A DNA stretch of 64,000 nucleotides, taken from positions 1,302,001 through 1,366,000 of the forward strand of contig NC_039514.1 in assembly GCF_003672135.1 (NCBI RefSeq). Direction: 5' to 3'. A program made the translations under genes and the position numbers. This DNA comes from Ooceraea biroi (lineage: Eukaryota > Arthropoda > Insecta > Hymenoptera > Formicidae). Under the pieces are notes generated by a model. That model was not told where the DNA came from. It worked only from the letters and a program-made list of their open reading frames with translations, and did not search any database. How positions within the stretch are numbered: the first letter of the stretch is position 1; the number at the start of each line of letters is the position of its first letter. Of this stretch, positions 33,601 through 46,936 are shown piece after piece.

Positions 33601-36600
33601 TAATAATTTATATCTTTTATTATTAAAATCGTCGTACGCGGGACCGGTTGGTTGAGTAAAGTGGAACGTGGTCTCACTGCTGATCGCTCGCTAAACACGA
33701 ACGGGAGATTATTTGCGCTATGCAGATGGTAATCTATTACGGCGCTGGCAATTCTAAAGGCGAGCGGCGCAAAATAGAAGCAGACGCAGTCGTAGCCGTT
33801 ACAATGTTATTTGGCGTCCCTTCCGCAACGTGATGTCCTCGTACAGTCTTGAGGAAGCAGGTCGGGTTCAGATAAGAATAAGCACTTGGCGCCTTGTCGT
33901 AAACGTCGTCCGTACCGCGTATGTTCATAAGAACACTTGTCCGACGTCCGCACCAACTTGACGCCGTCGAGGGTCCTATACTTCACCCGCTAAACAAGAA
34001 GAAAAAAAATGACACAGCATGTGTATGTGTGCGACCAAGATGTCTATATTAAGTTCTTAACGGCGCGCGAAAATCTCAGGGATCAAATGCTGTTTAAAGT
34101 TCGCACATCAATTCCATAATGACTCGACATTATTTAATTCGTTACGCGTAGATAAACACGTTTTAGATAATGCACTACTTAAAAATTAAAAGTATCTGTG
34201 ATAATTTCTTCCGCAGTGGAGATAATTAAAATTACCGGGTGAACGGGCAAAAATGTTAACGAACGGTACTCAAGCAGAAATTAATATACCGATCAAGTAA
34301 TACCTCACGGACGTAATACTCGGCGATTGCCGCTTGAACCTGCGGTAATATCCGCGATAAAGTTCAGAAGCAAGGATTTATGGGACTCGTAAAGCCGAAA
34401 CGCGAGAGTGCAACGAGCTACTTATCCGCGACATTGGCAGGAACGATTTTGCCGGCACCGGAAAACGATTTCGTTTCGCGTCTCGATTCGCAATAATAAT
34501 GGCGCTCTCGGACGCGCGTGCAGATGGCACGGCAGCACTGCCGTGGCATTTGTTCCAATCTGGACGGCCCGAGGGTAATAAATATGCCCGGGTCGGCTGA
34601 TATAATGCGAGCGTGGGTGGGTAGCACTGGAATCGGTCCTCCGTGCGCGCGGTTGCTTGATTTACGCTGTGCACCGCGATGCATCACGGGTCTATCGTTC
34701 TGCTTGCATTTTGCCGAACCGAAAATAGGTTCAGCACTCGTAACTCGATGCTGTCTCCCTCCATTTCTCCCCTTGTCCCTTGCGCTCTTTCCCTCCGTCT
34801 GTCTCCGTTCTCTCTTTCTCTCTCTATCGTTCTTCCGCTCCCTCGCTCGTTCTCTCTTCATGCGTATACGTGATACGCATACGCGGGTGCATCGTCGGTG
34901 GCTCTGAGGATGGTTCTGCGTGCCGTTCGACCCCAAATCCACCTCCGCTTTCTGGTCCCTACTTATCCGCGAGACTCGCCGGTGCGCGCTGTCGATTACT
35001 CGTTTGTTTTCGGACACAGTCCGCTGCACCTCCGATCCGCTCTATTTCGAAAAGATCGTTGCTCCGAGCGATCCTCGAACGATTGGCGACGACGAGTTGC
35101 GTTTCAAGTACGGACACGGCGTCGAGCCATGTATGAAACCTTCCTCCTCGAACGATATGCAGACTCTGATAACGCTCGGCCTTATCGTAACCCGCGTAGC
35201 CAGCCGTATCATCGATTGCAATAAAGTGTAAACGCATCGTGCAACATTCGCAATGCGTCGGAATGCGTTTCGAGATCGCGAAATATCCGCTCGCCGCGAA
35301 GAGTGCTGATTTCTGCGAACCAGTTCTTCTTCTTCGTCGCGTAACTAATCGCGCGAGTCCATTCGTGCGGCGACCCCGTCCGAGCAGGACTTATCAACGG
35401 TGTCCCTCCCAGTTGATACCTGTCCTGATACGAAAGAATGTGTCCCGCGGCGTGGACGACGCCGAGCTCACGACGGAATATCGCGTGTCGTTCTGCCCTG
35501 AGCATCTAGCATTTTATAGACTCGGCACAGGAAGATCTCGCCTGGTATCCGAGATTATCTGAGATTACCGTGCGTATACAAGACGCGGCCTCGTTGCTTC
35601 CTTCAATCTGCTGGCGAAGAAATAGTTCTGCTTCGTCGAGGGAACGATCGCCTCGGCGCCTTTCGCGCATTTCTTTTTACGTCGCACGGACGCTGTAAAC
35701 GCGCGCGTTTAAAATAGTATTTGCGGAATCGATTTGCAAAAAGCTTGTAAGGAGCCTCGCCGTTCGAAGGGTCAATTCAGTGGTTGTAATATATAATAAT
35801 AGGTACGCCTCGTGGCGCGCATCTCGTGAAAGTGTAAAACTTGGTAACGGGGAAACGGTGCAAAACATACATCCGGCGGGGTCATTAATTTTACCGTATC
35901 GTTTATGAGGAACCACTGGTAAGAACCCGATGAAATCGACCGCTCCTCGTCGTTTTATCGACTTTCTCGCGCCTGCAAGAACGTTAGACAGTTCGCGGGT
36001 AATCACCGCAACGCTAATACGTGAACGTTAATGTTCTCCGCACGGGCAGTTCAGCACGATCGGTATCGATGCGTTTCCCGCGCGCTGCTGACAGCCGGCT
36101 ATCTGAATCCACGAAAAAGAATGACGCTTCGTCCGTGCGTGCGCGATCATCAATTTTATCTCGCCGCTGCACCCTTACCTTCCAACCGTACTTTGTGCGA
36201 TTCTCGCGAGTGCCCGTGGGCCGATCTGGACCGGTTTTCGACTCGGGGCTACCGTGGTCAATGAAAAACCCGACTTATGATAACGCCGCGCGGGCCCCGT
36301 GAGCGAGGAGGCGCGGACGAAGGGCCAGGAGCCCCGGGCAGGGCCACCTCCGATTGGCCTCGCCGGCGTTGATCGAGGCTACCGTAATTACTAATTGCCG
36401 CCCCTGGCTTAATTAACGATTCACATCGCGGTTCCATCATGCTCCCCGGCACTGTACCCCTCGCACGTCACCTTCTTCCCGTGCCCCGAGGAACGTTTTT
36501 CGTTGCCCAGCGAGAGAGACGAGAGTCCGCTAAACGAGCGTTCTTATTTCTCGCGATGAGTCGCGCTCGATTGTGCGCAAGAGGAGGCGAGGTAGGAGCG

Positions 36601-39600
36601 TGTTCTTCGTAAGCGGGCCTTCCTGCTCCCGTGGATTGCTTCATTAGACGGATGCACCTGCCTGAGCCGCATCTCCGGCAGCCTTGCTTCTTTCACCGTG
36701 GCCGATGCGTCGTTGTGGAAGATCCGGTCCACGCGCTCCGAGATTCGCACGAAGCGAGAAAGAAGAAGAGAGAAAGAGTGGCGAGGCGAGTTGTAACTGT
36801 TAATTTTGTATCTCTTCTCCGATGTCGCGAAAATTGACATTCCACGCGGCACATGCGAACGCTCGTGCGCGAAATTTGGTGCGAGTCCAAGATGATGACG
36901 TGTGGCACCGTTCCGCGCGTAAACAACAACGTTTTAAATTGCGCGGGGCGCATTGAGATCATTTATTTTCAGATAATCTGCTTGTTCTATATACTTGCTT
37001 GGTATTTCTTGTCTCACTTTGGATCTCATGTGGACGCGAAATAAAGTATCAGCCATGCGCTAGTCTTTAGTGTCTCCCTGAACTCGACTCAAAATGATCG
37101 AAGCGAGCTCGGTTAATAAATATTCCTCGTTTAGGACGCTCGCCGGTATTAGAGACGCGTACCTAGTCTATATGTAGATTCTGAGAGAGAAGGACCCTTC
37201 GGAATCGATATATACATATGTATATCGGCGCGCGGATAAAAGAGCAGCGCGGCCTGAGAACGGATAATAGCCCTGCGCGGTGCGGGAGCCGGCGTAAGGT
37301 AGCTATCGACAAATGGCCGTGGCCATGCAATAAACAAGCCGCGCAATTAAGAGAGCAGGTTAATTAATGTGGACCAACTAGGAGGAAGGCTCCTCCACCA
37401 TGCTCGCTACGTTCTCCTCTTCGTCTCTCCGTTTCAACCTTTCTCCCGCTTCCTCCTCTCTTTCTTTCTCTCTTTCCGTCTCTGGAAGAGCCTGGAAAGA
37501 CGGCCCTTCTCATCGGCCCTTCTCTTCCTTCATGCTCGATGCAACCACCGCGCGCACGGTAGTTATCGAGGACCGAACCGCCCTTTTTTGCGGTGAACGC
37601 GAGGAGCAGCGCGGAACGCCGCGCGGGATTTCCTTCTGTCTCGTCCCGACGCGCGTCCGGGCAGAAGAAAGAGCAGGAGGAAGTGTAGAAAAAAAGAAAG
37701 AACAAGGAGACGAGAGAAGCGGTCGGTCGGTTACTGGGCGCGCTCGTGAAATCCGGTGAAATCAATTCGCCGCGCGAGCGGCGACAGTCGTAAATCGTCG
37801 TCTTTGTATTCCTCTGCTTCTCCGATGCATGCGCAGCCGGAAAGATGCTGCGGCCGAACGGATTGGAAACCCGAGAGCGATGATAAATTCATGTTTGCGC
37901 CGGTGAGTTATCGTTTCCGTGCGCAGATACGAGGAAGCTGCAGTTTCGCGCTCATATTCGATCGATTTCTCGAGAGAACGATTAGATCCGTGTATCTACG
38001 TGGTTGCACCCGCAGGAGATTGAAATCGATACAGGATTTCATTCAATCCCTCGCGGACGAATCAACCGAGGCAACAAGTAGCAGCATACGAAATCGTAAA
38101 GAGAAATAAATAACGGTAGACTTTTCGTTTACAGCACAGTGTCTGCACGTCTCTTTGGCACAGACGAAACCTTAGATGTCATTTCCGATAGAACCATATA
38201 AAAATGCTACGGTAGCGTAACGGAATCTCTCTTTCTGCGAACGAAGCTTTACGGATTCGTCTGTTTTTCAAGATCCGACAACATGCGTGTACCGCATCCA
38301 CGTGCTGAATGTCAATCAAAACAGACGAAGAAACTTGATTACGGCATTTTCTCCTGGTCGAACTCACCCATCCGGGATAATTCGCGACTGGCCGTGCGTG
38401 CTGCATCCTGGCGCGCGATGCGGTTCGGAAGTGCTCGAAAATTACACACACCGTCGACACTTATCGCGCCGTATTTCGCAACGGACGCATTTGCAAACGT
38501 AAGGCGGGAAATTGTGCGTGAAGCTCGCCGGCCGCGGTACCACCTGCGCGTTAGGCATCATTTGTGCAAGAAAGCCACGCTCGCGTACGTATCCGCGTAC
38601 GGCGGCGTGTCGATCGCGATAATTATCGGACATTTCTTACGGGCAGTCAGCCGTGTGCTCTGACATTTTGACATTAGCAACGGGAGTCGTTGGAAAACTG
38701 GGGATTAACGCATTTTACCTCGATGGCAGTTGCACCTGCCGGACCAGTCGGGTGATGATGAAACCTGCGGATAATTGCGCGCGTTTGACCCATTAAGCTC
38801 TATCACCCGACGACGATTTTTCCTTGTTTTTTTTTCCTATTTCCGTGAAATTTTATTTCATTTTGCGGGGTACGCCTGGAATTAGTATGTTTTACACACG
38901 CTGCGTTTCCGGTGCACAGAAGCACTATAATTATTTTTACGATGTTGGCACTGAGATATGTAAGATTGTAGGCTGCACGCGCGGCGTTGTGCGCAAAAAG
39001 TGGCAGCAATTAATGTTACCAGTGCGCTTTAACGAGCTTGATCGAGCTAAGCCAGACCGGACCGAAAGCGCCGGTGCGATGCGTTTTTCCATTTTGCCGG
39101 AGATTGCCTGCCTTCGCGAGCGTCTTTTTCGTCGTCGGCAAAACCGAGTTTGCGTTTACGGCGAGTCCATGCTTCGACGCGCGAGCCGATTTGGCGTTCA
39201 CGGAAGGAGTCACGAGATCCAATGAGGAAATGGCGGCGAGCGTGTTGCGGAACGTACGATGCTCCTCAAGGCCGTGTTAGACCTTCACCTCTTGACACGC
39301 CGGCGTATCCGAAGGCACGGCGGCGTGCTGCGGAATACCGCGCAGCTTATGATCCGTACATACATTAGCTGGCTCCTCCATCCTCTCTGCGTGCGCGGAA
39401 CTGATCACGAATAATTTATCGTTGACCCTTTCTACGCTTATTATTATGTATTTCGGTATAATCGATGTAATAATATTTGATATCCCGCGTGCACGAGCCG
39501 GAACTCGCTGTGTTATTTCTTGTATTATTACACGGGATACGCGATGCGTCATGCAAAGGTGAAAAAAGGATTACACGAGAGACTCGGGCTAGAGTATGCA

Positions 39601-40492
39601 GAGCTCGTAATTAAGTCGTGGAAACGAAGCGACGCCCAGCGGCAGGCATTAATTAAGACATTAAAAAATTAGCCCCGCAATTAATTACATTGACCGCAAA
39701 AATCTGCAGTGCGTTGCGAGATGCGAGTCTGCCTCTCGCGCGATTACAAAGCAGCGTGGGTCGGCTTTTGAAACGGCTAATTACCGTAATTAGTGGTACG
39801 GTAGTCGGCGCCCGCGAGATGCTCGGTCCATGGAGGAATTATCGTGATATTTGCGTCCTTGACCCGTGCTCGAGGCGCGATCGCTAATCAATCTGGTGCA
39901 TCTTTGGATCCGCATCGTAAAGCTCATCTTAGATTTAGCAACGTTTCATGCACATTCACGCGAAAGAAGCACGCATTAGTGGAACATCTCAAACTTTTTC
40001 TATCGAGCGTGATACTGTTTAAAGCACTTAAATGTCGATTATCAATTCGACTCGTACACGAGCGGACACGCGTGTTGGCACGGTGGAGAGTGGAAATGCA
40101 GGCGGACGTCGCCAACAGCAGTAATCGGGACCACCTACTACTTGGTGATTTCATAATCAACGCCCGCGGCAGGAGTATTGTCGGCGCACGGTGTGTACGT
40201 GCCATTATCTTCGACGTTCGAGTTTCAATTAGCGTAGAAGTGCCTTCGAGCGAATCTCGCGGCTCGAAGAAACCACACGGCGTATTACTGATTAACGTTC
40301 GGGCGGAACTGCTCTGACGACTACGTCCGTTAATAGTTCTCTTGTAACAGTTTTTTCCTTTGCACATGTCGGTGTTCACTAAAAATTTTACACGCGACGT
40401 CATGTCCTTAAGAAATTTAAGAACATTTATTTCGAGGGAATAAATATTTCGCAAACAGAAGAAAAGATAGTGTTGCAGAAAGGATGGTACAC
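30671..40492. other. Non-coding stretch
   Basis: Composition returns to GC- and CpG-rich after about 31.0 kb. Contents are an (AC)n/(AT)n run at 33301-33334, pyrimidine-rich tracts at 34755-34860 and 37395-37490, and AT-rich patches. Long overlapping frames at 34418-35029 (minus) and 39844-40508 (both strands) lack domains and look compositional. No gene is supported. Confidence 0.45.
33301..33334. repeat. (AC)n/(AT)n microsatellite
   Basis: ACGCACACACATATATGCAT followed by ACACATACACGCGCG; an impure dinucleotide repeat. Confidence 0.7.
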
Positions 40493-40739
40493 TACCCGTG
40501 TAAAACAATTTATAGGGTCCTAAGTAGGACCCGATTAATTTTCCTCAATATTAATATGGCCCTAGAATGGTATGTAACAAATATTTTTTCGGGACCTTAT
40601 AAGGAAATAATAAAAAATATAATATCTAATCGGGCCACGATGTGGCAATGATAGGGCATCCCTTTTTAGGGCATCCCTATTTATTCCTTATAGGGGCCTT
40701 TACTTTCATATTAGGCCCTAACAATTTTCTGCACGGGTA
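40493..40739. mobile_element. 243-bp MITE with TA target sites (Tc1/mariner-type)
   Basis: The element body is 40495-40737, with TA on each side (40493-40494 and 40738-40739). Left end CCCGTGTAAAACAA. The right end read on the minus strand is CCCGTGCAGAAAATTG, and the similarity continues through the TAGGGTCCTAA / TAGGGCCTAA blocks. Next to the left end is a perfect palindrome, GGGTCCTA-AG-TAGGACCC (40514-40531). The inner part repeats AGGGCATCCC twice. There is no coding capacity. Assignment to Tc1/mariner rests on the TA duplication and terminal symmetry only. Confidence 0.75.
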
Positions 40740-43700
40740 TAGGAGACTTTGTTTTCCGTTACTTTGCAGTCCGATACTTTCGTTCTTGTAGAGCCTGAGC
40801 AAATCGAGTGAAGCGCAAACGTTTTCATTGTGACACGGAGATAAAGATCCTTTGACGTTTTGCGCGACATGCCTGACAAGTGAATCATCGGCGGACGGCG
40901 ATCGCATCATTATCTCTCCCTTTTTATTATCGGTTTTTCTTTGCCGAGAAGGATCGCGGTTTTACGGTTCGGCAATCTCGCGGTGTCGAATGCAAGAAGA
41001 AGCCATGCCGTTACGCAAACGATCGAGCGAGGATTTACGATGCCACGAAAAGAGCGTTCCTTGCATTCACGACGTCGTTAGTCTATGGAGAGCTTCCTCG
41101 CAGCGAGCGTTATATGTGAGTTGCTTGTGGAACGAGAATTTTATAGCGGAGAATCGAGATATAACACGCGCGATGACATAACGCGAAAACGGAGCGTTCT
41201 TGTAGTCTGACATCGTAAATTGCATCACATCAAGTTTGGCGCTGCGAGGGGTGACAAATAACACCGTCGATTATGAACGATCGATTTTCGCGCTCGAGTG
41301 GAATCGGCTTAATGCCGGCGCGCACATGCGTGACTAAACTGGAATCTCAGGAATCGGTTCTTGACATTCACGAGCGACGCACATTGCGCGAGTCGCAATG
41401 CCAACCCATTATGCGACAAAGCAATTGATTGAAGACGTCAATCCTGCTTTTCAATCCTACTTCTTTGAAATATTCTCTGATAGAACGCGCCCTTTTTACA
41501 TTTTCTATGTGTAGCACGTACCATTTTTTATTTACTTTTGCATTGTCACCTTTATGCGGCACGTTACTTTAAAGAGGTAACAACCCATCCTAATGTGTAT
41601 AGATAATGCTTATTGAACATTTATGCTTCGCTAACTTCGCCAAATTAGAAACCGTCTACTAAGCTGTTAGAAACCATCTCAGAAATTGGAGAAACTCGCG
41701 TTAATTGTTGAAATGTCAATGAGTAGAAATCACATCGGCGCATGAGAGACCCTGATGCTCGTTCGTGTCTAATGCAAGTTGAACGTCAAATTTCAGCGAA
41801 AGAGGCCGAGCCTCATTGCGGCGCTTTTTTCTGTCTGGAGGAGAAAGGGGCGGCATTCAATTCGCTTAAAACCTCAGAGCGGCCGTGACCCCGATTCGGC
41901 AGGTGCACTCCCTCAGGAGATCGTTTCGGCGATAACTGCCGATCGTCGATCATCTCGTGGTCGTCGTTGTCGGTCGTTACGCGCACCGCATTATCCGCGG
42001 CAACGAGACTTTGTAGAAAGTCACAGTGAAAGCGATATAAAACTTGATACAGTAGTCGTAGCTTGAAGCGCGCATCTTTTTGCCGCGGATAAATATCGTG
42101 GCCAGTCATGGAAGAGACGTTATAGATCAGTGCAGTTGATTTCCTCTGATTTGCGCATTTAGAATCAGCTTCCGAGGCGGCGAACTCGAAATGATCGATT
42201 ATTTCGCGCTCAGACTTTTGATTGAGCTTCAAAATCTCAACGCGTTGCTCTTAAATTAAAGAATTCATCACGATCCTGCAATTAAACGCGCTTTCCCGTA
42301 GAATTTCTGCGAGCGGTTCCCCGAGCTGCGTGCGAGCATCAGTCACCGCTCGCTTGAAAGTCTCTCTTTCTCTCTCGCGGTTGGTTCTCCTCAAACGATC
42401 CGAAGACGATTTGATCGATGTTGTCCTTCCTCCTCGGTAGCGGCGCGTTCTCACCCCTTCCCTACGGGACGTCCGGCGAGTCTTTCCTTAATGCGTCCTT
42501 GATGAGAGGCAACCTCGTGAGAGCCTGGCAGGCCACCCTTGCCTCGATTACCTGGCTTATCGATGCCAGCGATTATTTCGCTCGTCACGTTCGTCATCGT
42601 CTCTGCGGGTCACTCGGCTGGAAGCTTTTTACCTGCCAGCGTCGCAAAGACGCGCGCTCCGACAGTCCCGAGAACGATAATTCCTTGGAAGGGCGCGCAC
42701 TACCGTCTTCGGATATTCCCATCCCAGACTTACAGCTTGCTCTAATCTCCTCGTGAAAGATAATATTTCATGGGATCCGCGCCGCACGTCGCTACGTGGT
42801 CGCAGCAAGCAAATTCCCGACGAAGCTGAAGAGCTGAAGCGCTTAAATTAATCTCGCAGGAATTCGAGACGACACGTCGATGGAATCGAAAGACAATTGT
42901 AAATTAGATATCGGGAAAAACGAGTCCTTTCCGTCTTCGTTTTGTGCACCATAAATAATCTCGTAAACTCTGGCAGCCATTTACAATGCTATTGGCCTTA
43001 ACCTATATAGAACCTTCCTGGAGGTTTAAAAATACTTTTAAGAGAGACAGGGAATATGAGCTTTTTTAGGTCTACTTGATGCGCTGCGCCCAGGTGAGCT
43101 CGCTGGTTCAGCACGCCGGTCGGCAAAAATCGCGAAACGACCGGCTCGTAACTCCGGGCGCATCCGCTCTAACGGGTGCGCGAGAGAGCGAACGCCGAGT
43201 GAAGCGAGCAGCGCGGCAGGAGACGAAAGGAGAGCATCGATCGTATGCACGTCGAAAAGGCTCATGTACCGCTTGCCGCTGTTGCTGCTGCTCTAAAAGG
43301 CTAGCCGACGAGCTGGTACGAGGCCTCACGACATTAGAGCCACATTAACGCACGTGCTCGTCGACCAGCTGGTACCCTATCGGGTCAGCTAATTACATGC
43401 CGATTCCAAGAGATCACTCGTACAATGCCATGTCGATATGCCGCTCTTCTCGTCATCGGCGCGCTACCGCGCATATCATATCATTGAACAATAATAAATA
43501 AATCTTCCCAGCCTCACGTGAAACTGATTCCTTCGATAACGTTAATAATCTCCGCAGATCTCTCTCTATTTATTTCACAACGTGCCTTGACGTGTTTGAC
43601 AATCCTGACATTGGTGTCATTAGAGAGGTATACAACAGATCAAGTATCTAGGATAATACATTATACCTTGACACTCGTCTAACTCGCTTTTATTCAATCA

Positions 43701-46700
43701 TCAATAGAACTGCGCGCTAGAGTCAAAGATACGCGTTGGATTGATCTCGACACTGCTGTTGAGCTTGCACGGAAAGGTTTCGTCGGTTACACGCTACCAA
43801 TGGGCGCTCGCGCGAGCCGCTAATCGTTGCTCGCTACTCGTGAACAGCGTCGATTCGATTTACGGTTCGCTTACGAGCGCTCCCGCGATCGGTCGGATTC
43901 GAAGCTGGCCGCTTTTGTCCTCTCGCGCTTGATCGTAGGGAGCACGGCTCGCCTGGTTTATGCGATGGAGGAGGCACTTTGTTGCGCCCGCGCGTACTTG
44001 GTCGATGCGTGTAGGATTAATTAGATGTTACGAAATACGGTGTATAGCCTCGAGTAATCGTGATGGATGCAATCCACCAACTCATATTTATTTCTCACGT
44101 GAAGTCACCGGCTCGTGGAGTATCCTGTTGCGTGGCTTGTGCCGTGCTATCTCGCGATCTACATAGATTCATAGATCGCGAGAAGCTGCCTCAAAATATC
44201 CTTTGACGTCCTCGCAGCTGCTGCTGGCTGCAATTTCCGTTCGCAATTATCGTTTTCGGTTAATGCTTTTGGACCACACGATGGACGTTCCTCTTTGCCG
44301 CGCTTAATGTTCCAGGCTGTCGGACAGACATTGCGTCCTCGTAAGGTCGTTCCGACGTCGTGGCCCCTTGACGCCATTATCGAACGATGTCCTCTGAGAA
44401 CGAGCGGCAACCTCGACAAATCTTTTCTACTCGCGCTTCGAGTGCGCTGGTTCGTAATGGCAAACACACTGCGAGCCTGTCTTCGACTTCTCGCGAAAAC
44501 TGTCGGTCGTTGTCGTCGGCGACGTTGCAAGTCGCTGATGACACTCTACGGCACTTGAGAGCGGGCCGCTGTGTTGCGATGCTTAGTTTTCTCGAAGAGG
44601 GTCGACCCTTGTCGCTGTGGCGGCCGTTGCGATCGCCGACGACGATGACGATGACGACCACGACAACAGTGATTACGACGTTCTCTCTTCGGCAATTACA
44701 GCTCGAGTGGCACCGTAAGAGACAGGTGGTAAGCTGCATCAGGTCGTCCGCGCCATCTTTGACTTCCTTCTCTTCCATCTTCTTTTTCGCCGTATCTCCC
44801 GTAAATTTATGACAGGATATATATTGCAGTATTTATCCCTCGCGCGATAACTACTTGGTTGCTGATGGTCCGTTTTAAGTCGTCGTTCTCCTCTTAATTA
44901 ATTATTGTCTAGCTACTAGTGTTATATCGGGAAAATTTACCGCTTCTCGATCAATCCGGCATCTGCTCGCTCATGCAAATGTTCTGTCGTTTATAATATT
45001 GTATATAATATAATACTTTCTAACTTTCTTAATTCTTGTAAGATTAGCGCTGCACGAAACCGCGATGTCGCGAAGCTAGAGCTGCACTTTGTAGCACAAT
45101 CAATAAAACGGAATCTACGGGGAATCTCGGATGTTTGCGGAGGAGGCCCTTCCGATGGCGAACACACGTTAGCAAACGATAAATGTACCCGACCGGATCG
45201 TGGACGGTAAGGAAACCCGATGCGAGATCTTAGTCGTCAAGGGCTGCGAATAATCGACTTAACGACGAGGCTTAACGACTTCGCGGTAACGGTTTCGCCG
45301 GACCACCTCTCGTCGTTGTCGCCGGGCATTACGATCGCGCGGGAATTCTAAACTTGGGGCCCGTCCGACGCGGGTCCCGACTGACCGATCGGGACTCGGG
45401 CCTCTATAATGCACGAGCGACATCGCCATACGTGTCATGGGGAATCGATCCGATCCGGTTGTAAGCCGACCTAACCATAAGTCCGCCGCGGATCGCGCTC
45501 GTCGAACAAGAGTACCCTCTGCCTCTCTGCATGCAGGAAAGTCGAATAAAATGCGCGAGGTCGCTTGATCCGCGATCCCTCGAGCCGGTTGGCACCTCGC
45601 TCCGCGGAGACGCTCTGGCGTCTCGAAGGTCGTCGCATTCGCCACGAAGATAATCGCGATGGTACAAGTCTAATCGGTTGAGAAGTCGTCGACAGTTCCA
45701 TGAACGTTTTCCGTGGACGCATACGGTTATCTGTCATCGTTTAGAGCGAGAATGAATCATCTGATTTTACCATTCAAGATACTGTTCATTTTTATGGAGG
45801 ATGATTGTCCAACAGCTTAAATTACTTTCGGTACTTTTGGCGCAAGGATTATTCAACGAAACGACTCTCGCCTGATTTCTTTTCTCCGCATCGTGCGGTC
45901 TCACAAAGACGCGCAGATGCTGCTCGCTCGCGCCTTCGATACAGCGCTTACCGGACCGGCTGGCATGATATGCGAGAATTCTCCAGGAAGCCAGAAAAGA
46001 TGGCGATCGGTGCTCTCGCGGAGCTGCTGACTCGTCCCGAGCGAAACAGAACTCGGCGCAGTTTCGCGCATCCTTAACTGGCCGCGCGCACGCCGAGATT
46101 CTCGTTTCGTTGCTCTTACGAAATCGAGCGATTTAATTACAACGCTTATCAGGCTGTCCGGCAATTGCCGGACGCGCGATTTTAATAGCCACCTGCGGGA
46201 GAAATCCGGGTTCAACGGCAGACGATACTTTTTCTTCCTACGCGCAGCCTAAATAATTGAGGTTTTGCCAATCGTGATTATCGGCTGTCACGCGAAACAT
46301 CAGAAGGACTCGCGCGCGATTTTCTTCCCGTGAAAGAAAGCCGACCGCTTCGCTTATGTCGTGTCATTACGCCTGTCTTTGCTCGTCCAATTGATTGCGA
46401 CACCTCTCGTTCGCGCGATCTGCGCACGCATTGTAACGCGTATCGTCGTCGTCATCGCGCTGTCTAATTATATGTATCGTGACGTAATGATGTAACTCTC
46501 CGGGCTCTCGTACATGTGCCCAGTATTTCTGGAGCGACGCGTCGATGAGCGGCGTGTCGTCATCAGCGAGCACTATTTTCAAACGGGATCGAACCGGCTC
46601 GTAACGGTTTGCTCAATTTCGCGTGGCGTGTCTACGTGACAATGAACTCGCCGTTAAATTTTCTGTTGCCACTGCTAGCACGTCTCGCGGAGTATCCGCA

Positions 46701-46802
46701 AGCTGACGCACACACGACGTGCATTGATCGTACAGCAATTACGTGAATCTCTATATTCGGTTTTAAGTTAAAAAGTAAGACGATATCTTTTTTTATTTCT
46801 AG
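40740..46802. other. Non-coding stretch
   Basis: No gene supported. It contains a candidate 24-nt microexon at 43070-43093 (see findings), a (GAC)n-like run near 44640-44665, and an AT-rich patch near 44990-45050. Frames at 42418-42756 and 45259-45737 have no recognisable features. Confidence 0.45.
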
Positions 46803-46936
46803 GGATTGTGACAACCTGGCGGACAGTTCGGAGCGGGATTCTCTTTGGAGCTGTGGGGGTGGCAGCGGTGGTGGCCGCAGACCCCTCACCTCCATTATCG
46901 AACACCTACGCACCTCCAAAAGAAAACTTCATAATG
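46803..46936 (+). CDS. Candidate internal coding exon (134 nt), reading frame ambiguous
   Basis: A strong acceptor (CTTTTTTTATTTCTAG, ending 46802) and a strong donor (AATG|GTGAGTAC, intron from 46937) bound 134 nt. Two frames are open throughout. Frame A (upstream phase 2, downstream phase 1) gives a hydrophilic peptide with DCDNLADSSERDSLW, a Gly/Ser linker and PLTSIIEHLRTSKRKLHN, which reads like a regulatory-protein linker plus a helix. Frame B (phase 1, then 0) gives a hydrophobic Ala/Val stretch followed by DPSPPLSNTYAPPKENF, reminiscent of the start of a secreted cuticle-type protein. I cannot choose from sequence alone, slightly prefer A, and recognise neither family. No partner exon was identified; flanking introns would be long. 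Confidence 0.4.

Noticed and set aside
34418..35029. 203-codon minus-strand open frame
   Set aside because: Lys/Arg/Glu-rich middle derives from a pyrimidine tract on the plus strand. No recognisable features, and competing frames overlap it.
34898..35224. DNARP-like string suggesting a mariner transposase remnant
   Set aside because: Only a few residues match, with no surrounding transposase motifs or terminal repeats.
37840..37903. Possible short exon ending GCGCCG|GTGAGT
   Set aside because: Acceptor GATGCATGCGCAG is weak, two frames are open, and the peptide is too short to judge.
39844..40508. Overlapping open frames of 157 (plus) and 194 (minus) codons
   Set aside because: Neither has a credible start, domain or neighbouring signal. 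Mutual overlap suggests low stop density only.
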